DNA of 64,000 nt from an uncultured Paludibacter sp. Lineage in GTDB: Bacteria; Bacteroidota; Bacteroidia; Bacteroidales; Paludibacteraceae. A program made the position numbers and the translations under genes. The stretch is from NCBI GenBank assembly GCA_937927845.1, contig CALFXE010000112.1, forward strand, positions 1 to 64,000. The letters run 5' to 3'. Of this stretch, positions 16,902 through 27,240 are shown in pieces (within the stretch, counting starts at the first letter, position 1; every line of letters starts with the position of its first letter). The notes under the pieces were generated by a model. It had not been told where the DNA came from and did no database searches. It saw only the letters and a list, made by a program, of their open reading frames with translations.

Positions 16902-17921
16902 ATGAAAAAACCAAATCTAACCATAAAAGACATAGCTAAGGCACTGAATATATCGGCATCAACTGTATCAAGGGCGTTAAACAACAATCCTGATATCAGC
17001 ACCGAGACCATTAAATTAGTGCAAAGCTATGCAAAAGAGCATAAGTATGTTCCCAACACTTTAGCTTTAAGTCTGCGACTACAACGCTCTAATATCATTG
17101 GAGTTATTATCCCTGAGATTGCAAACCATTTTTTCTCTTCCGTACTATCAGGCATGGAAACAGTTGCAGATGAAGAAGATTATCATGTAATTGTCTGTCA
17201 ATCATACGAAAATTACGAAAAAGAAAAGAAAAATGTTCAGGCACTTATAAACTCACGTGTTTGCGGCGTATTGGTTTCAATGGCAAAAACCACAACTATA
17301 TATGATCATTTCCAAGAATTGATAGATAATAATATCCCGGTAGTGTTTTTCGACAGGATATGTACAGGTATAGATTCTGAAAAGGTTGTCGTAGATGACT
17401 ATAGCGGAACGTTTGCGGCAGTAGAACATATGATACAGACAGGCTGTAGGAGGGTAGCATTTTTTCACGCTCCTTTGAATCTCGAAATTTCAAAAAACAG
17501 AAAGAATGGTTATATAGATGCTATGATGAAATATGGTTTGCCTGTAGATAGTACAACTATCAGAGAAGCTGATACTAAACAACTTGGCTATAGAGAAGCC
17601 ATAGATTTATTACAGTCGAAAAATCGACCTGATGCTTTTATGGCTATGAATGACAATACGGCATCAGGCATTTTATTGGCAACAAAGCAACTTGGATTGA
17701 AAGTACCTGAAGAGGTTTCAATATTTGGTTTTTCAAATTCAAATATCTCACAAGATACCGACCCAATGCTTTCAACAGTTGAGCAACATCCGCAAAAAGT
17801 AGGAGAAGAAGCTATGAGATTAATACTCGAAAGGGTAAAAGATGAACCACGAAGCACAGCAAAAAACAAGTATGTAAAAACAAGTTTAGTGTTGAGAGAA
17901 ACTACAAGAAAATTGCCTTAA
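16902..17921 (+). CDS. LacI-family transcriptional regulator of the maltodextrin locus
   Basis: 339 residues. The N-terminal LacI helix-turn-helix and hinge (TIKDIAKALNISASTVSRAL, then LSLRLQRSNIIGVIIPEI) is followed by a periplasmic-binding-protein-like effector domain (about 62-335; FFSSVLSGMETVADEEDYHV, VVFFDRICTGIDSEKVVVDD, PDAFMAMNDNTASGILLA). The position between malQ and the sugar transporter, and the LacI-type palindromes before malQ, susC and the T9SS amylase, make it the likely regulator of all three. Operator placement upstream of the core promoters suggests it activates rather than represses; the effector is probably maltose or a maltodextrin derivative, which is inferred. Confidence 0.93.
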   Translation: MKKPNLTIKDIAKALNISASTVSRALNNNPDISTETIKLVQSYAKEHKYVPNTLALSLRLQRSNIIGVIIPEIANHFFSSVLSGMETVADEEDYHVIVCQSYENYEKEKKNVQALINSRVCGVLVSMAKTTTIYDHFQELIDNNIPVVFFDRICTGIDSEKVVVDDYSGTFAAVEHMIQTGCRRVAFFHAPLNLEISKNRKNGYIDAMMKYGLPVDSTTIREADTKQLGYREAIDLLQSKNRPDAFMAMNDNTASGILLATKQLGLKVPEEVSIFGFSNSNISQDTDPMLSTVEQHPQKVGEEAMRLILERVKDEPRSTAKNKYVKTSLVLRETTRKLP

Positions 17922-17981
17922 TTGCTCAAATAAGAAAACTCATTCCTTTATTATATAATTCTAAATTTAACATAACATATT

Positions 17982-19316
17982 ATGACTCAAAAACCTTCAT
18001 TAGCATTTTGGCAAATTTGGAACCTCAGTTTTGGTTTTTTCGGAGTGCAGATAGCTTATGCACTGCAAAGTGCTAATATCAGCCGAATTTTCGCAACTCT
18101 GGGAGCCGACCCTCATAATCTTAGTTTCTTCTGGATTCTACCTCCTTTAATGGGACTTATTGTTCAACCTATAGTTGGTTCGTTGAGCGACAAAACATGG
18201 ATACCCAAACTGGGTCGCAGAATACCATATTTATTTATAGGAGCTATAGGTGCAGTAATCGTTATGGCAATGCTTCCCAATGCCGGCAGTTTTAATTTTA
18301 CGGTGACGGGTGCATTATTATTCGGACTGATTGCTTTGATGTTTCTCGATACCACTATTAATATGGCTATGCAACCATTTAAAATGTTGGTGGGAGATAT
18401 GGTGAATGAGAAACAGAAAACTTTTGCTTATTCGGTACAGAGTTTTTTGGTAAATGCGGGAAGTATAATAGGTTTCCTTTTTCCTTTCTTTTTTGCTTAT
18501 ATCGGAATAGCTAATATTGCTCCTGATGGTGTCGTTCCTGATTCCGTAATTTATTCTTTCTATGCAGGTGCTGCTATCCTTATTTTATGTGTTCTGTACA
18601 CTATGTGGAAAGTGAAAGAAATGCCGCCGAAAGAATATGCTCGTTTTCATGGTATTGAAGAAACCAATGTCGTAAAAGAAAAGAGTAATTTTATTGTACT
18701 GCTGAAAAAAGCACCAAAGGTTTTCTGGACTGTCGGATTAGTGCAATTCTTTGCTTGGACTGCATTTTTATTTATGTGGACATACACTAATGGTGCAATA
18801 GCCGAAAATGTATGGGGCGTTGACACCTCATTTGCCGGTCATGCCAAACTACCTGAATATCAAGAAGCTGGTAATTGGGTAGGTATTTTATTTGCAGTGC
18901 AGGCTGTTGGTGCAGTTATATGGGCATGGGTCATACCAATGTTTAAATCGCAAAAGTTAGCTTATTCAACTAGTTTATTGATTGGTGCAGCCGGATTTAT
19001 TGCAGCATTGTTTGTACACGACAAATATTTATTATTCATACCATATGCAATGATTGGAACTGCATGGGCTGCTACACTTGCCTTACCTTTTGCTATTCTC
19101 ACAAATGCACTATCAGGTAAGAATTTAGGAGCATATCTCGGATTGTTTAACGGAACCATTTGCATTCCTCAAATTGCAGCCGCACTTTTAGGAGGAGTTA
19201 TACTTTCATTAGTAGGTTCACATCAAATTTACATGTTAGTAGTTGCAGGAGGTTCGTTAATATTAGGAGCCTTAGCAGTATCTTTTGTGAATGTAAGAGG
19301 TAAGATTGGAGTATAG
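17982..19316 (+). CDS. MFS sugar transporter (SUT/SLC45-like, probably maltose/maltodextrin)
   Basis: 444 residues and about 12 membrane helices. The loop between helices 2 and 3 has VGSLSDKTWIPKLGRRIPYL, the form seen in the GPH/SLC45-like sucrose and maltose carriers, and NMAMQPFKMLVGDMV follows in helix 4. It would bring maltose or maltooligosaccharides released in the periplasm across the inner membrane, probably with H+. It follows the regulator after 60 bases and precedes a GH13 lipoprotein, which fits a starch pathway. Substrate specificity is inferred from context. Confidence 0.88.
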   Translation: MTQKPSLAFWQIWNLSFGFFGVQIAYALQSANISRIFATLGADPHNLSFFWILPPLMGLIVQPIVGSLSDKTWIPKLGRRIPYLFIGAIGAVIVMAMLPNAGSFNFTVTGALLFGLIALMFLDTTINMAMQPFKMLVGDMVNEKQKTFAYSVQSFLVNAGSIIGFLFPFFFAYIGIANIAPDGVVPDSVIYSFYAGAAILILCVLYTMWKVKEMPPKEYARFHGIEETNVVKEKSNFIVLLKKAPKVFWTVGLVQFFAWTAFLFMWTYTNGAIAENVWGVDTSFAGHAKLPEYQEAGNWVGILFAVQAVGAVIWAWVIPMFKSQKLAYSTSLLIGAAGFIAALFVHDKYLLFIPYAMIGTAWAATLALPFAILTNALSGKNLGAYLGLFNGTICIPQIAAALLGGVILSLVGSHQIYMLVVAGGSLILGALAVSFVNVRGKIGV

Positions 19317-19498
19317 AGTATAGAGTTTAGAGTTTAGTGATTGGTGATTGGTGATTGGTAAATAGTTTGGCGTTTGGAGTATAGAGTATAGAGTTAAGAC
19401 ACTCAGAACTACAAACTCAAAACTGTTGACAATAGACAATAGACCACATTAACATATTAGCATATTAGCACATTAACATATTAGCACATTATTTCAGT
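19317..19498. repeat. AT-rich short-unit repeat patch before the GH13 lipoprotein gene
   Basis: The stretch contains GAGTATAGAGTATAGAG-like units (19309-19345 and 19377-19395), GTGATTGGTGATTGGTGATTGG (19338-19359 region), GACAATAGACAATAGAC (19429-19444) and ACATATTAGCATATTAGCAC repeats (19453-19492). The last part is the reverse complement of the units at 10322-10368 and 41472-41535. No gene is visible in it. Confidence 0.65.
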
Positions 19499-20854
19499 AT
19501 GAAAACAACAATTAAATCTTTATTTTTTCTTTCGCTGTTATTTGTTTCATGTACAGCAAAAACGCCTACAACTCAACAAGATTGTACGGTACAACATCTC
19601 GATTGGACTCGTGATGCAGTTATTTACGAGGTGAATGTTCGTCAGTATACACCTGAAGGTACATTTGCTGCATTTCAGCAGTATTTGCCACAACTCAAAG
19701 AATTAGGTGTAGATGTTCTATGGTTTATGCCAATTCATCGAATTTCTGAAACCAACAGAAAAGGAACTCTCGGCAGTTATTATTCTATTGACGATTACAA
19801 AAGTATAAACCCTGAATTTGGCACTCATAATGATTTTAAAATATTAGTTGAGGAAGCTCATAAAGCAGGTTTTAAAGTTATAATCGATTGGGTAGCTAAC
19901 CATACCGGATGGGATAATCACTGGTATAAGAATAATCCTGAATGGTATGCAGTTGACAGTCTGGGTAATCACTATTCGCCATACGACTGGACTGATGTTG
20001 CACAATTAGACTTTACAAATACCGATATGAGAGATGCCATGCTCGATGCAATGAAATATTGGGTAAGTGATTTCAATATTGATGGTTTCCGCTGCGATTT
20101 TGCAGGCGATGTTCCTACTGATTTCTGGGAAAATGCAAGAGTAGAACTCGATAAAATCAAACCTGTATTTATGCTTGCTGAATCCGAAAAATCAGAATTA
20201 TTAAATCATGCTTTCGATGCCGATTATGCTTGGGAGTTTATGCACATAATGAATGAGATTGCAAAAGGTAACAAAAATGCAAATCATATAGATGAATATC
20301 TTCAAAAGATTGATACACTTATTTGTCCCGATGCTTATAAACTAAATCTGATAACCAACCACGATGAAAACTCATGGAATGGAACAGAATACGAGCGTTT
20401 AGGTGCAGGTGTAGAGGCTTTTGCAGTTCTTACATATACTCTTAACGGTATACCTTTAATATATACCGGACAGGAAATTGGTTTAAAGAAACGTCTTGAA
20501 TTTTTTGAAAAAGATGCAATACCTTCATTTGAAAGAAATGAGACTTTTGAGTTTTATCAACGTTTGAACCATTTAAAGCATCAATATAAAGTATTAAGTG
20601 CCGGAATAGCCGGCGGAAAGGTTGAAAGAATCAATACAAATGCTGATGATAAAGTATTTTGCTTTGAAAGAGCTAATAAAAACGAGGATATTGTAGTTGT
20701 TCTTAATCTCTCAAATGAAGATGTAGCTATTGAATTTAGCGATTACACTTTAAGCGGCAATTATGTTGATTATTTTAAAAACACGGAAAATGCAACAATT
20801 ACACAATCATTGCAACCATGGGAATATCAAGTATTAATTAAATCTAAGAAGTAA
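19499..20854 (+). CDS. Alpha-amylase-type GH13 lipoprotein
   Basis: 451 residues. The N-terminus (FFLSLLFVSCTAK) has a lipobox-like Cys, so it is probably a lipoprotein of the outer membrane or periplasm. The GH13 (beta/alpha)8 barrel shows the four conserved regions: I DWVANHTG, II GFRCDFAGD (nucleophile Asp), III MLAESEK (acid/base Glu), IV ITNHDENSW (transition-state Asp). A small beta domain closes the protein (about 375-451). It would hydrolyse maltodextrins before uptake by the MFS transporter. The repeat patch upstream separates it from the transporter gene; no operator was seen directly before it, so it is likely read through from malQ. Confidence 0.94.
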   Translation: MKTTIKSLFFLSLLFVSCTAKTPTTQQDCTVQHLDWTRDAVIYEVNVRQYTPEGTFAAFQQYLPQLKELGVDVLWFMPIHRISETNRKGTLGSYYSIDDYKSINPEFGTHNDFKILVEEAHKAGFKVIIDWVANHTGWDNHWYKNNPEWYAVDSLGNHYSPYDWTDVAQLDFTNTDMRDAMLDAMKYWVSDFNIDGFRCDFAGDVPTDFWENARVELDKIKPVFMLAESEKSELLNHAFDADYAWEFMHIMNEIAKGNKNANHIDEYLQKIDTLICPDAYKLNLITNHDENSWNGTEYERLGAGVEAFAVLTYTLNGIPLIYTGQEIGLKKRLEFFEKDAIPSFERNETFEFYQRLNHLKHQYKVLSAGIAGGKVERINTNADDKVFCFERANKNEDIVVVLNLSNEDVAIEFSDYTLSGNYVDYFKNTENATITQSLQPWEYQVLIKSKK

Positions 20855-20885
20855 GAACAAAAAGTATAAGATTATAAATGGTTCA

Positions 20886-20899
20886 TGCAAACGTTTGCA
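20886..20899 (+). promoter_or_regulatory. LacI-type operator upstream of susC
   Basis: TGCAAACGTTTGCA, a perfect 14-base palindrome, 54 bases upstream of the -7 box at 20954. It matches the sites before malQ (14067) and the T9SS amylase (34037, 34081). Confidence 0.85.
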
Positions 20900-20933
20900 C
20901 TGTTTTTTAAATCTTTATACCGTAAAAATTCAA

Positions 20934-20961
20934 TTTGTAAGTTTCTAATGGCATATATTTG
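20934..20961 (+). promoter_or_regulatory. Putative promoter of the starch susCDE operon
   Basis: TATATTTG at 20954-20961 is an exact -7 match. The nearest TTTG (20934-20937) is only 16 bases away, so the -33 element is poorly placed. This agrees with dependence on an activator. The leader is about 86 bases. Confidence 0.6.
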
Positions 20962-21053
20962 CATTGTTAATTGCATAATTCAATAAACATATTCAGCTAC
21001 TTACAAAAAAGCAAATCAAATACTTAAATAAATAATTAAAATCTTTTTACCAC

Positions 21054-24000
21054 ATGGAATATTTCAAAAAGAAAGTTAGATCACGTTTTCTGGTGGTTTG
21101 TGCAATGTTACTTTCGGTTGGTTTTTCACTACAAGCGCAACGTGTTTCAATAACAGGTGTTGTGAAAGATTCGTCTACAGGTGAAGAATTAATTGGAGTA
21201 AACATTTCCGAAAAGGGAACTACAAATGGTACAATAACTGATATTGATGGAAAATTTCAATTGCAGGTTGCATCAAATTCAGTTCTTGATATACGTTTTG
21301 TTGGTTATAAATCACAGGAAGTTAGTGTGTCGGGCAAGACATCATTCATTATAAATCTCGTTGAAGATGCCATTGCGTTGCAGGAAGTAGTTGCGATAGG
21401 TTATGGTTCGCAAACAAAAAAAGAGCTTACAGGTTCTATTACCAGTATTAAAGCTGAAGACTTTAATAAAGGGATAGTTTCCAATCCTATGGGCTTACTT
21501 CAAGGTAAAGTAGCAGGTTTGACTATCATCAAAAATGGTGGTGATGACCCTGCGCAAAACAGCTACAATGTACAATTGCGTGGTGTGGGTAGTTTGGCTG
21601 GTAGTGCAGAGCCTCTATATGTGATTGATGGTGTTCCCGGCGGCAATCTTTCTACCGTTCTTCCTTCTGATATCGAATCAATTGATGTTTTGAAAGATGG
21701 TTCGGCTGCTGCTATTTATGGTACACGTGCCAATGCTGGGGTTATTCTTATCACTACTAAAAGAGGTGCTAAAGACGGCAAATTTACTGCTGAATATAAT
21801 GGAACACTTTCTACCGGCTTCATTGCAAATAAGCCCAGGGTATTAACTGCAACAGAATATCGTGATAAATTAGTTGCGAATGGTATGCGTACCGGTGATT
21901 ATGGACACGATACCGACTGGGTAGGTGCCATTACACGTACTCCTGTAAATCATACGCATAGTGTGTCTTTAGCAGGTGGTACTACCGATTTCAACTACCG
22001 TGCATCTGTTGGTTATAAAGGAATGCAAGGCTTAGTCCTCAAATCAGATTATGAAGAAGTGAATGCGCGCTTTGCAGCTAATCAAAAAGCATTGAATAAA
22101 AAACTGAATATTGCCTATGATTTTTCTTATACTTCTGATTCGAAAAACTGGGCTAATTACGATAACTTCAACCAAGCTATCCGTTTCAATCCTACTGCTC
22201 CAATTACATCTGAAGATGCTAAATATGAAGAATATGGTGGATATTATGAGTCGGATAACTTCTATACCCGTAATCCTGTTTCTGATATTATGCAAACTAC
22301 TAACAACCAAAAAGATCAATTCTTCTTGGGTAGTGTAAGAGCTACATTGGATATTGTATATGGTTGGAAATTCTCAACTTTCTATTCATTACAAAATAAA
22401 TCTACTTGGGTAGGAACATATAAGAACAACACCTTGAAAGATGTTGCAGGTAAAGGTGGTGTAGCCAATCAATCGCAAGCTTATGATATGCAACAAGTGG
22501 TTGAAAACACTTTACAATACATCGATCAATTCGATAGTCATAGTCTTCAAATCTTATTAGGACAAGGCTATCAAACAAATGAATATCAAGGATTTAATGC
22601 TTACAACTCTATATTTCCATTGGAGAGAATCCTTTATAATAACTTAGGATTAGGTCAAGGAATTTTATCCGGAGAAAACGCAAAAGCTAATATGGGAAGC
22701 TATAAATACAAAGATAAATTAGCTTCTTTCTTTGCTCGTGCGATGTATAATTACGATGGTCGCTATTTTGTAAATGCAAGTGCTCGTTTAGAAGGCTCTT
22801 CTAAATTTGGCAAATTAGCCAACCCTGTGCTTGGTCCTTGGGGTATTTTCCCTGCTATCAGTGCAAGTTGGAATATCAATGAAGAAGAGTTCATGCAGAA
22901 TGTGAATATTTTTGATGATTTGAAATTGCGTGCAGGTTATGGTGTAACAGGTAATATGCCGGGCGACCATTATCTATACGCTATGCTTGTAGGTCCGGGA
23001 AGTGATTATGTATTTAGCGATGGAAAATTTATTCAACCTTGGGGTCCTACTTCCAATATCAACGAAAAAATTCATTGGGAAGAAAAGCATGAATATAACA
23101 TGGGGATAGACTTCTCCGTTTTGAATAATAGATTGTATGGTTCTTTAGATGGATATTTCCGTAATACTACCGACTTATTATACGAATATGATGTTCCAAG
23201 TCCTCCCTATCCTTATGGAAGAATGTGGGATAATTATGGACAAATCCATAACTATGGTGTGGAACTTCAATTGAATGGTGAAATTATGAAGACCAAAGAT
23301 TTAGATTGGTCTGCCGGATTCAATGCTGCTTGGAATCGTAATATTGTAGCACGTATTACAGGTACTCAATATGGTGAAGAAGGCGTGAAAGGTTTCTTGA
23401 ATGTGGGTTATATTTCTTCAGGTGATGGAGAAACCGGCAGTTATGTGATGAGATTAACTGAAGGAGGTGCTATTGGTAACTTTTGGGGATACAAATACTA
23501 TGGTATAAACTCTAAAGGTGAATGGGTATTTGAAACACCTAAGGGCGGTTATACTACTAATCCTCAAGATGCGGATAAACAAATTATCGGTAATGCTCAG
23601 CCTTTCTTGACTTTAGGTTTGAATACGGCATTGCGTTATAAAGAGTTTGATTTTACATTAAACTTTCGGGGACAAATCGGCGGCAAGATATTTAACGAAA
23701 CTCGATACTTCTACGAGAACACCAGAGGTACTGAAAATGTATTATTATCATCTTTCAAAGGAGAAGCTAATAAGTTAACAGTATGGCAAACCAGTGGTAC
23801 AGAAAATGCATCCAAAAGACGATTCTCTGATTTCTATCTTGAAGATGCAAGCTATCTGAAATTGAATGATTTGACAGTAGGATATAATCCTGTTTTAAAA
23901 GGTGAAATAAGTCAATATGTCTCTAATTTTAGAGTGTATTTAACTGCTCAAAATATTTTCACTTTAACCGGATATAAAGGAAGTGACCCTGCAAGTGTAA

Positions 24001-24089
24001 GTATGTCCGGTTTAACTCCGGGTTTCGATGGCAGGTCATATTATCCTACACAACATTCTGTTAATTTAGGTTTGTCATTCAACTTTTAA
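21054..24089 (+). CDS. SusC-like TonB-dependent outer membrane transporter (starch locus)
   Basis: 1011 residues. Signal peptide (cleaved near LQAQ), an N-terminal carboxypeptidase-regulatory-like domain (about 30-110; ITGVVKDSSTGEELIGVNIS), a TonB-box/plug region (EVVAIGYGSQTKKELTGSI ... LYVIDGVPGG) and a 22-strand beta-barrel ending in the canonical aromatic residue (LGLSFNF). SusC proteins move oligosaccharides across the outer membrane in complex with SusD. The next gene is its SusD partner, 24 bases on. The LacI-type operator before it and the GH13, GH77 genes around it make alpha-glucans the likely substrate. Confidence 0.96.
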   Translation: MEYFKKKVRSRFLVVCAMLLSVGFSLQAQRVSITGVVKDSSTGEELIGVNISEKGTTNGTITDIDGKFQLQVASNSVLDIRFVGYKSQEVSVSGKTSFIINLVEDAIALQEVVAIGYGSQTKKELTGSITSIKAEDFNKGIVSNPMGLLQGKVAGLTIIKNGGDDPAQNSYNVQLRGVGSLAGSAEPLYVIDGVPGGNLSTVLPSDIESIDVLKDGSAAAIYGTRANAGVILITTKRGAKDGKFTAEYNGTLSTGFIANKPRVLTATEYRDKLVANGMRTGDYGHDTDWVGAITRTPVNHTHSVSLAGGTTDFNYRASVGYKGMQGLVLKSDYEEVNARFAANQKALNKKLNIAYDFSYTSDSKNWANYDNFNQAIRFNPTAPITSEDAKYEEYGGYYESDNFYTRNPVSDIMQTTNNQKDQFFLGSVRATLDIVYGWKFSTFYSLQNKSTWVGTYKNNTLKDVAGKGGVANQSQAYDMQQVVENTLQYIDQFDSHSLQILLGQGYQTNEYQGFNAYNSIFPLERILYNNLGLGQGILSGENAKANMGSYKYKDKLASFFARAMYNYDGRYFVNASARLEGSSKFGKLANPVLGPWGIFPAISASWNINEEEFMQNVNIFDDLKLRAGYGVTGNMPGDHYLYAMLVGPGSDYVFSDGKFIQPWGPTSNINEKIHWEEKHEYNMGIDFSVLNNRLYGSLDGYFRNTTDLLYEYDVPSPPYPYGRMWDNYGQIHNYGVELQLNGEIMKTKDLDWSAGFNAAWNRNIVARITGTQYGEEGVKGFLNVGYISSGDGETGSYVMRLTEGGAIGNFWGYKYYGINSKGEWVFETPKGGYTTNPQDADKQIIGNAQPFLTLGLNTALRYKEFDFTLNFRGQIGGKIFNETRYFYENTRGTENVLLSSFKGEANKLTVWQTSGTENASKRRFSDFYLEDASYLKLNDLTVGYNPVLKGEISQYVSNFRVYLTAQNIFTLTGYKGSDPASVSMSGLTPGFDGRSYYPTQHSVNLGLSFNF

Positions 24090-24113
24090 TTCTAACTCCA
24101 AAAATCGATAGAA

Positions 24114-25649
24114 ATGAAAAAAAATAAGATATATATATTAGTAGCGGTATTTGGGGTGATGCTCTCAACTGCTTGTACCGACTTAGAAAGAGAAATTTAT
24201 ACGGATATACAGATAGATGAATACTATCAGACTCCTGGTCAATTCGCTACTTTAATTGCTAATGCCTATTCCCAGTTAGCCGGTGAATATGGATATGTGT
24301 ATAGAGAAGGCTATTGGAGTATGCAAGAATATACTTCTGATGAGGTGGTTGTGCCAACACGCGGTACCGACTGGTACGATGGCGGTGTTCCGCAAATGAT
24401 GCATAAACACACATGGGAAGCTGATACGCGCGACATCAATAATGGATGGAGCTTTGCTTATGGTGGCTCATCTAAATGTAATGATGTGCTTAGCAAAATC
24501 AAATCTATTAAAGGAGAAGATGAGTCTGAATATGATGCTGTAACTATAGCCGGTATTGCTGAAACTAAGGTTTTAAGAGCATTTTATCACCTATTAGCTA
24601 TGGACTTATACGGTAATGTAGCTATAGATGATGGTGAGCGTGAGATTAAACAATACAGCAGAAAAGATGTTTTTGAGTGGATCGAAAGTGAAATAAAAGA
24701 TAATCTTGATAATCTTGATAATTCAGTGCGCTATGGCTCTATGACCCGACCTGTTGCTCATACTATTTTGGCTAAATTATATATGAATGCTGAAGTATAT
24801 ACTGGAACAGAACGTTGGAGTGATGCTATAGAGCAATTAGATGCTATTATCAATGGTGGTTATGGTTATCAAATCAATGATGATTACTTTAAAACCTTTA
24901 AAAAAGATAATACAGGTGATATGGAGATTATTTTCCCAATTGTGTTTGATGCTGTATATGCCAAAGGTAATATGTTCCATCTGATAACTATGCACTACAC
25001 CATGCAAAAAGTATATGGCTTTACCACTGAAACTTGGAATGGACCCTGCACTTTGAAATCATTCTATGATAAATATGATGATTCAGATAAAAGAAAAGAT
25101 CAATGGTTTGTTGGTCCGATTCAGAAAGATGGTGTAACATTAACCTATACCAATGAAGCTTTGGGTGAGGTTCCTGCTATAATTGTTCCGGAAGTTACAA
25201 CAATTGAGGACCCAACTGCATCTAATGTGTTTGAAGGTGCTCGTTTCATCAAATTTGAAATTGAACCCGGTATTGAACATCATGCAAACAGCGATTTTCC
25301 TATCTATCGTTATGCTGATATTTTGTTGATGAAAGCAGAGGCTTTATTGCGTAAAGATGGATCTGTTGGTAGTTTCTTAAATGATGCTGAGTTTCAAAAA
25401 TTACGCACACGTGCGGGTTTAGCACCTTATACTGCTGCTCAAATTACTTTAGATGAATTGTTGAATGAGCGCGGTCGTGAATTAGCATGGGAAGGTCATC
25501 GTCGTCAAGATTTAATTCGCTTTGGCAAATTCACTACAGGCATGTGGGAGTTTATGGAAGCCAGAACAAAAAATCGCGAGATTTTCCCAATTCCACAGTG
25601 GGTATTAGATGCTAACCCAGGAGTTTATACTCAAAACAATTGGCAATAA
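24114..25649 (+). CDS. SusD/RagB-like glycan-binding lipoprotein (starch locus)
   Basis: 511 residues. A lipoprotein signal (VFGVMLSTACTD, Cys about 21) is followed by the SusD fold rich in TPR-like helices (about 60-250) and the C-terminal RagB/SusD motifs LRTRAGLAPYTAAQITLDEL and LNERGRELAWEGHRRQDLIR, then IFPIPQ and the terminal NPGVYTQN, all typical. SusD forms a lid over the SusC barrel and binds the sugar. Gene order SusC-SusD-SusE is as in starch systems. Confidence 0.96.
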   Translation: MKKNKIYILVAVFGVMLSTACTDLEREIYTDIQIDEYYQTPGQFATLIANAYSQLAGEYGYVYREGYWSMQEYTSDEVVVPTRGTDWYDGGVPQMMHKHTWEADTRDINNGWSFAYGGSSKCNDVLSKIKSIKGEDESEYDAVTIAGIAETKVLRAFYHLLAMDLYGNVAIDDGEREIKQYSRKDVFEWIESEIKDNLDNLDNSVRYGSMTRPVAHTILAKLYMNAEVYTGTERWSDAIEQLDAIINGGYGYQINDDYFKTFKKDNTGDMEIIFPIVFDAVYAKGNMFHLITMHYTMQKVYGFTTETWNGPCTLKSFYDKYDDSDKRKDQWFVGPIQKDGVTLTYTNEALGEVPAIIVPEVTTIEDPTASNVFEGARFIKFEIEPGIEHHANSDFPIYRYADILLMKAEALLRKDGSVGSFLNDAEFQKLRTRAGLAPYTAAQITLDELLNERGRELAWEGHRRQDLIRFGKFTTGMWEFMEARTKNREIFPIPQWVLDANPGVYTQNNWQ

Positions 25650-25697
25650 ACTATCAATTAAATAATAATATAAATAACAATTTAAAATTACAATTTT

Positions 25698-27161
25698 ATG
25701 AAAAAGCTAAGTTTTTTAATTTTAAGTCTTTTTGCATTCTCATTTGTATTCGTAGCTTGTGATCCTGAGGATAAGCCTAATGTAGATGATATTGTAGAAG
25801 ACGGTTTTTATGTAGTAGGTGAAGCTACTGCTGTAGCAAATTTAACTGCTGAAGGTGCAAATAAAGCTATTATGGCTGTGGGTTTTAACGAAGTGTTACA
25901 ATCCAAAGACGGAGTAACTGACGAAGAGAAAGTGTCTGCGGCTTGTCAACGTGCAGGTATGTACGAAAAATACATCGTACTTGAAGGAGGTAAACCTTTC
26001 TCTTTAGTGCTGAAAGAAGGTAAAGAGGAAACAAAGTATGGTGCTACTTTAGAAGCTGTTGAATTAGGTGGTGTAGATGAGCAACCTAACATTACAGTGC
26101 AAAAAGGTGTATTAGCTGAAAATACTACTATGCAAGTATCAGAAACTGGTTTGTATCACATTGTACTCGATTTGAATCTAAACAACGATTTGCCAAATAA
26201 ACTTATCTTAGTTGCACCAGTAACATTGGGTGTGCGCGGAGATATGAACAGTTGGGGATTCTCAGAAATGGCTTCATCCGAGATTAATAAAAATACAATC
26301 ACCTATACAATTGAAGACCAAGAACTTCCCGTTGGTGGAAAATTCAAATTTGCTTATGGAGGTGGTTGGAAAATTCAATTAGACGAAGAGGGTTTGGTTA
26401 AAGCCAATACAAACTTAGGTAAAGATTTGAAACCTGGAGCTGGAAATATTGCAGTTGAAGCCGCAGGTCTATACAAAATCACTTTGACATACACTTTGGC
26501 ACAAGGTGATATAAATAGCAGTTTTAGCTATACAGCCGAATTAACCCAAGCTTCTTCTATGCCTGAAAATATGTATATGACTGGTACTGATTTCGGAGGC
26601 TGGACATGGGGATCTGAAGGGATTGTTAGTCTTGTTCCTGTGCATAGTGCTGCTGGTTCTTTCTGGACTATAAAATATTTGAAAGCTGGAAATGGTATGA
26701 AATTCAGTGAAATCAATATTAAGGATGATTGGAGTAAATCTTTCGCAGGTCTGGGTGAAAATATTGGATTTTCATTTGATGGTGAAGGTAATGCTGTAGT
26801 TGCAGAAGATGGTATCTATATGATTTATGTTGATTCCAAAAACAACAAATTGGCAATTGAACCTGCAAAAGTTTATTTGACAGGAGAAGCTCTTACTGGA
26901 GGATGGGGAAATGAAGCTGCTGAATTCTTATTTACTGCTGAAGGAAATCAATTGGCTTCTCCTTTATTTACAAGTGGAGGAAACTTGCGTATTTTCGCAG
27001 CAAGTTCAGTTGCTACAACAGATTGGTGGACACGCGAATTTAACGTGTTCGATGGTAAAATCGAATATCGTGGAGCAGGTGACGATCAAGCTGCCGTTGC
27101 AGTTACTGCTGGTCAAAAAGTTACACTTGACTTCAATGCCGGAACCGGAACAATCCAATAA
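25698..27161 (+). CDS. SusE/SusF-like starch-binding outer membrane lipoprotein
   Basis: 487 residues with a lipoprotein signal (AFSFVFVACDPEDKPN). After it lies a repeat of beta-sandwich domains: an N-terminal SusE-type domain (about 30-175) and three CBM-like modules (about 175-285, 285-390, 390-487) with patterns such as RGDMNSWGFSEM, MTGTDFGGWTWG and LTGEALTGGWGN, whose tryptophans could stack on glucose rings. SusE/SusF proteins bind starch at the cell surface without catalysis. It is the last intact gene of the operon and is followed by a strong terminator at 27199-27240. Confidence 0.88.
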   Translation: MKKLSFLILSLFAFSFVFVACDPEDKPNVDDIVEDGFYVVGEATAVANLTAEGANKAIMAVGFNEVLQSKDGVTDEEKVSAACQRAGMYEKYIVLEGGKPFSLVLKEGKEETKYGATLEAVELGGVDEQPNITVQKGVLAENTTMQVSETGLYHIVLDLNLNNDLPNKLILVAPVTLGVRGDMNSWGFSEMASSEINKNTITYTIEDQELPVGGKFKFAYGGGWKIQLDEEGLVKANTNLGKDLKPGAGNIAVEAAGLYKITLTYTLAQGDINSSFSYTAELTQASSMPENMYMTGTDFGGWTWGSEGIVSLVPVHSAAGSFWTIKYLKAGNGMKFSEINIKDDWSKSFAGLGENIGFSFDGEGNAVVAEDGIYMIYVDSKNNKLAIEPAKVYLTGEALTGGWGNEAAEFLFTAEGNQLASPLFTSGGNLRIFAASSVATTDWWTREFNVFDGKIEYRGAGDDQAAVAVTAGQKVTLDFNAGTGTIQ

Positions 27162-27198
27162 ACATTTGTAAGTTATCTTATAAAAGTAATAAACTGAT

Positions 27199-27240
27199 AC
27201 AAGGGTGTTCTCATAGCAGAGCGCCCTTGTTGTTTGTTTA
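27199..27240 (+). terminator. Rho-independent-like terminator after the susCDE operon
   Basis: A 10-base stem (27199-27208 ACAAGGGTGT with 27221-27230 GCGCCCTTGT, including G-T pairs), a 12-base loop, and a T-rich tail TGTTTGTTTA. The GH53-like remnant starts in the tail. Confidence 0.75.

Noticed and set aside
19317..19498. CRISPR array
   Set aside because: Units are short, unequal and directly abutting, with no unique spacers and no cas genes nearby.
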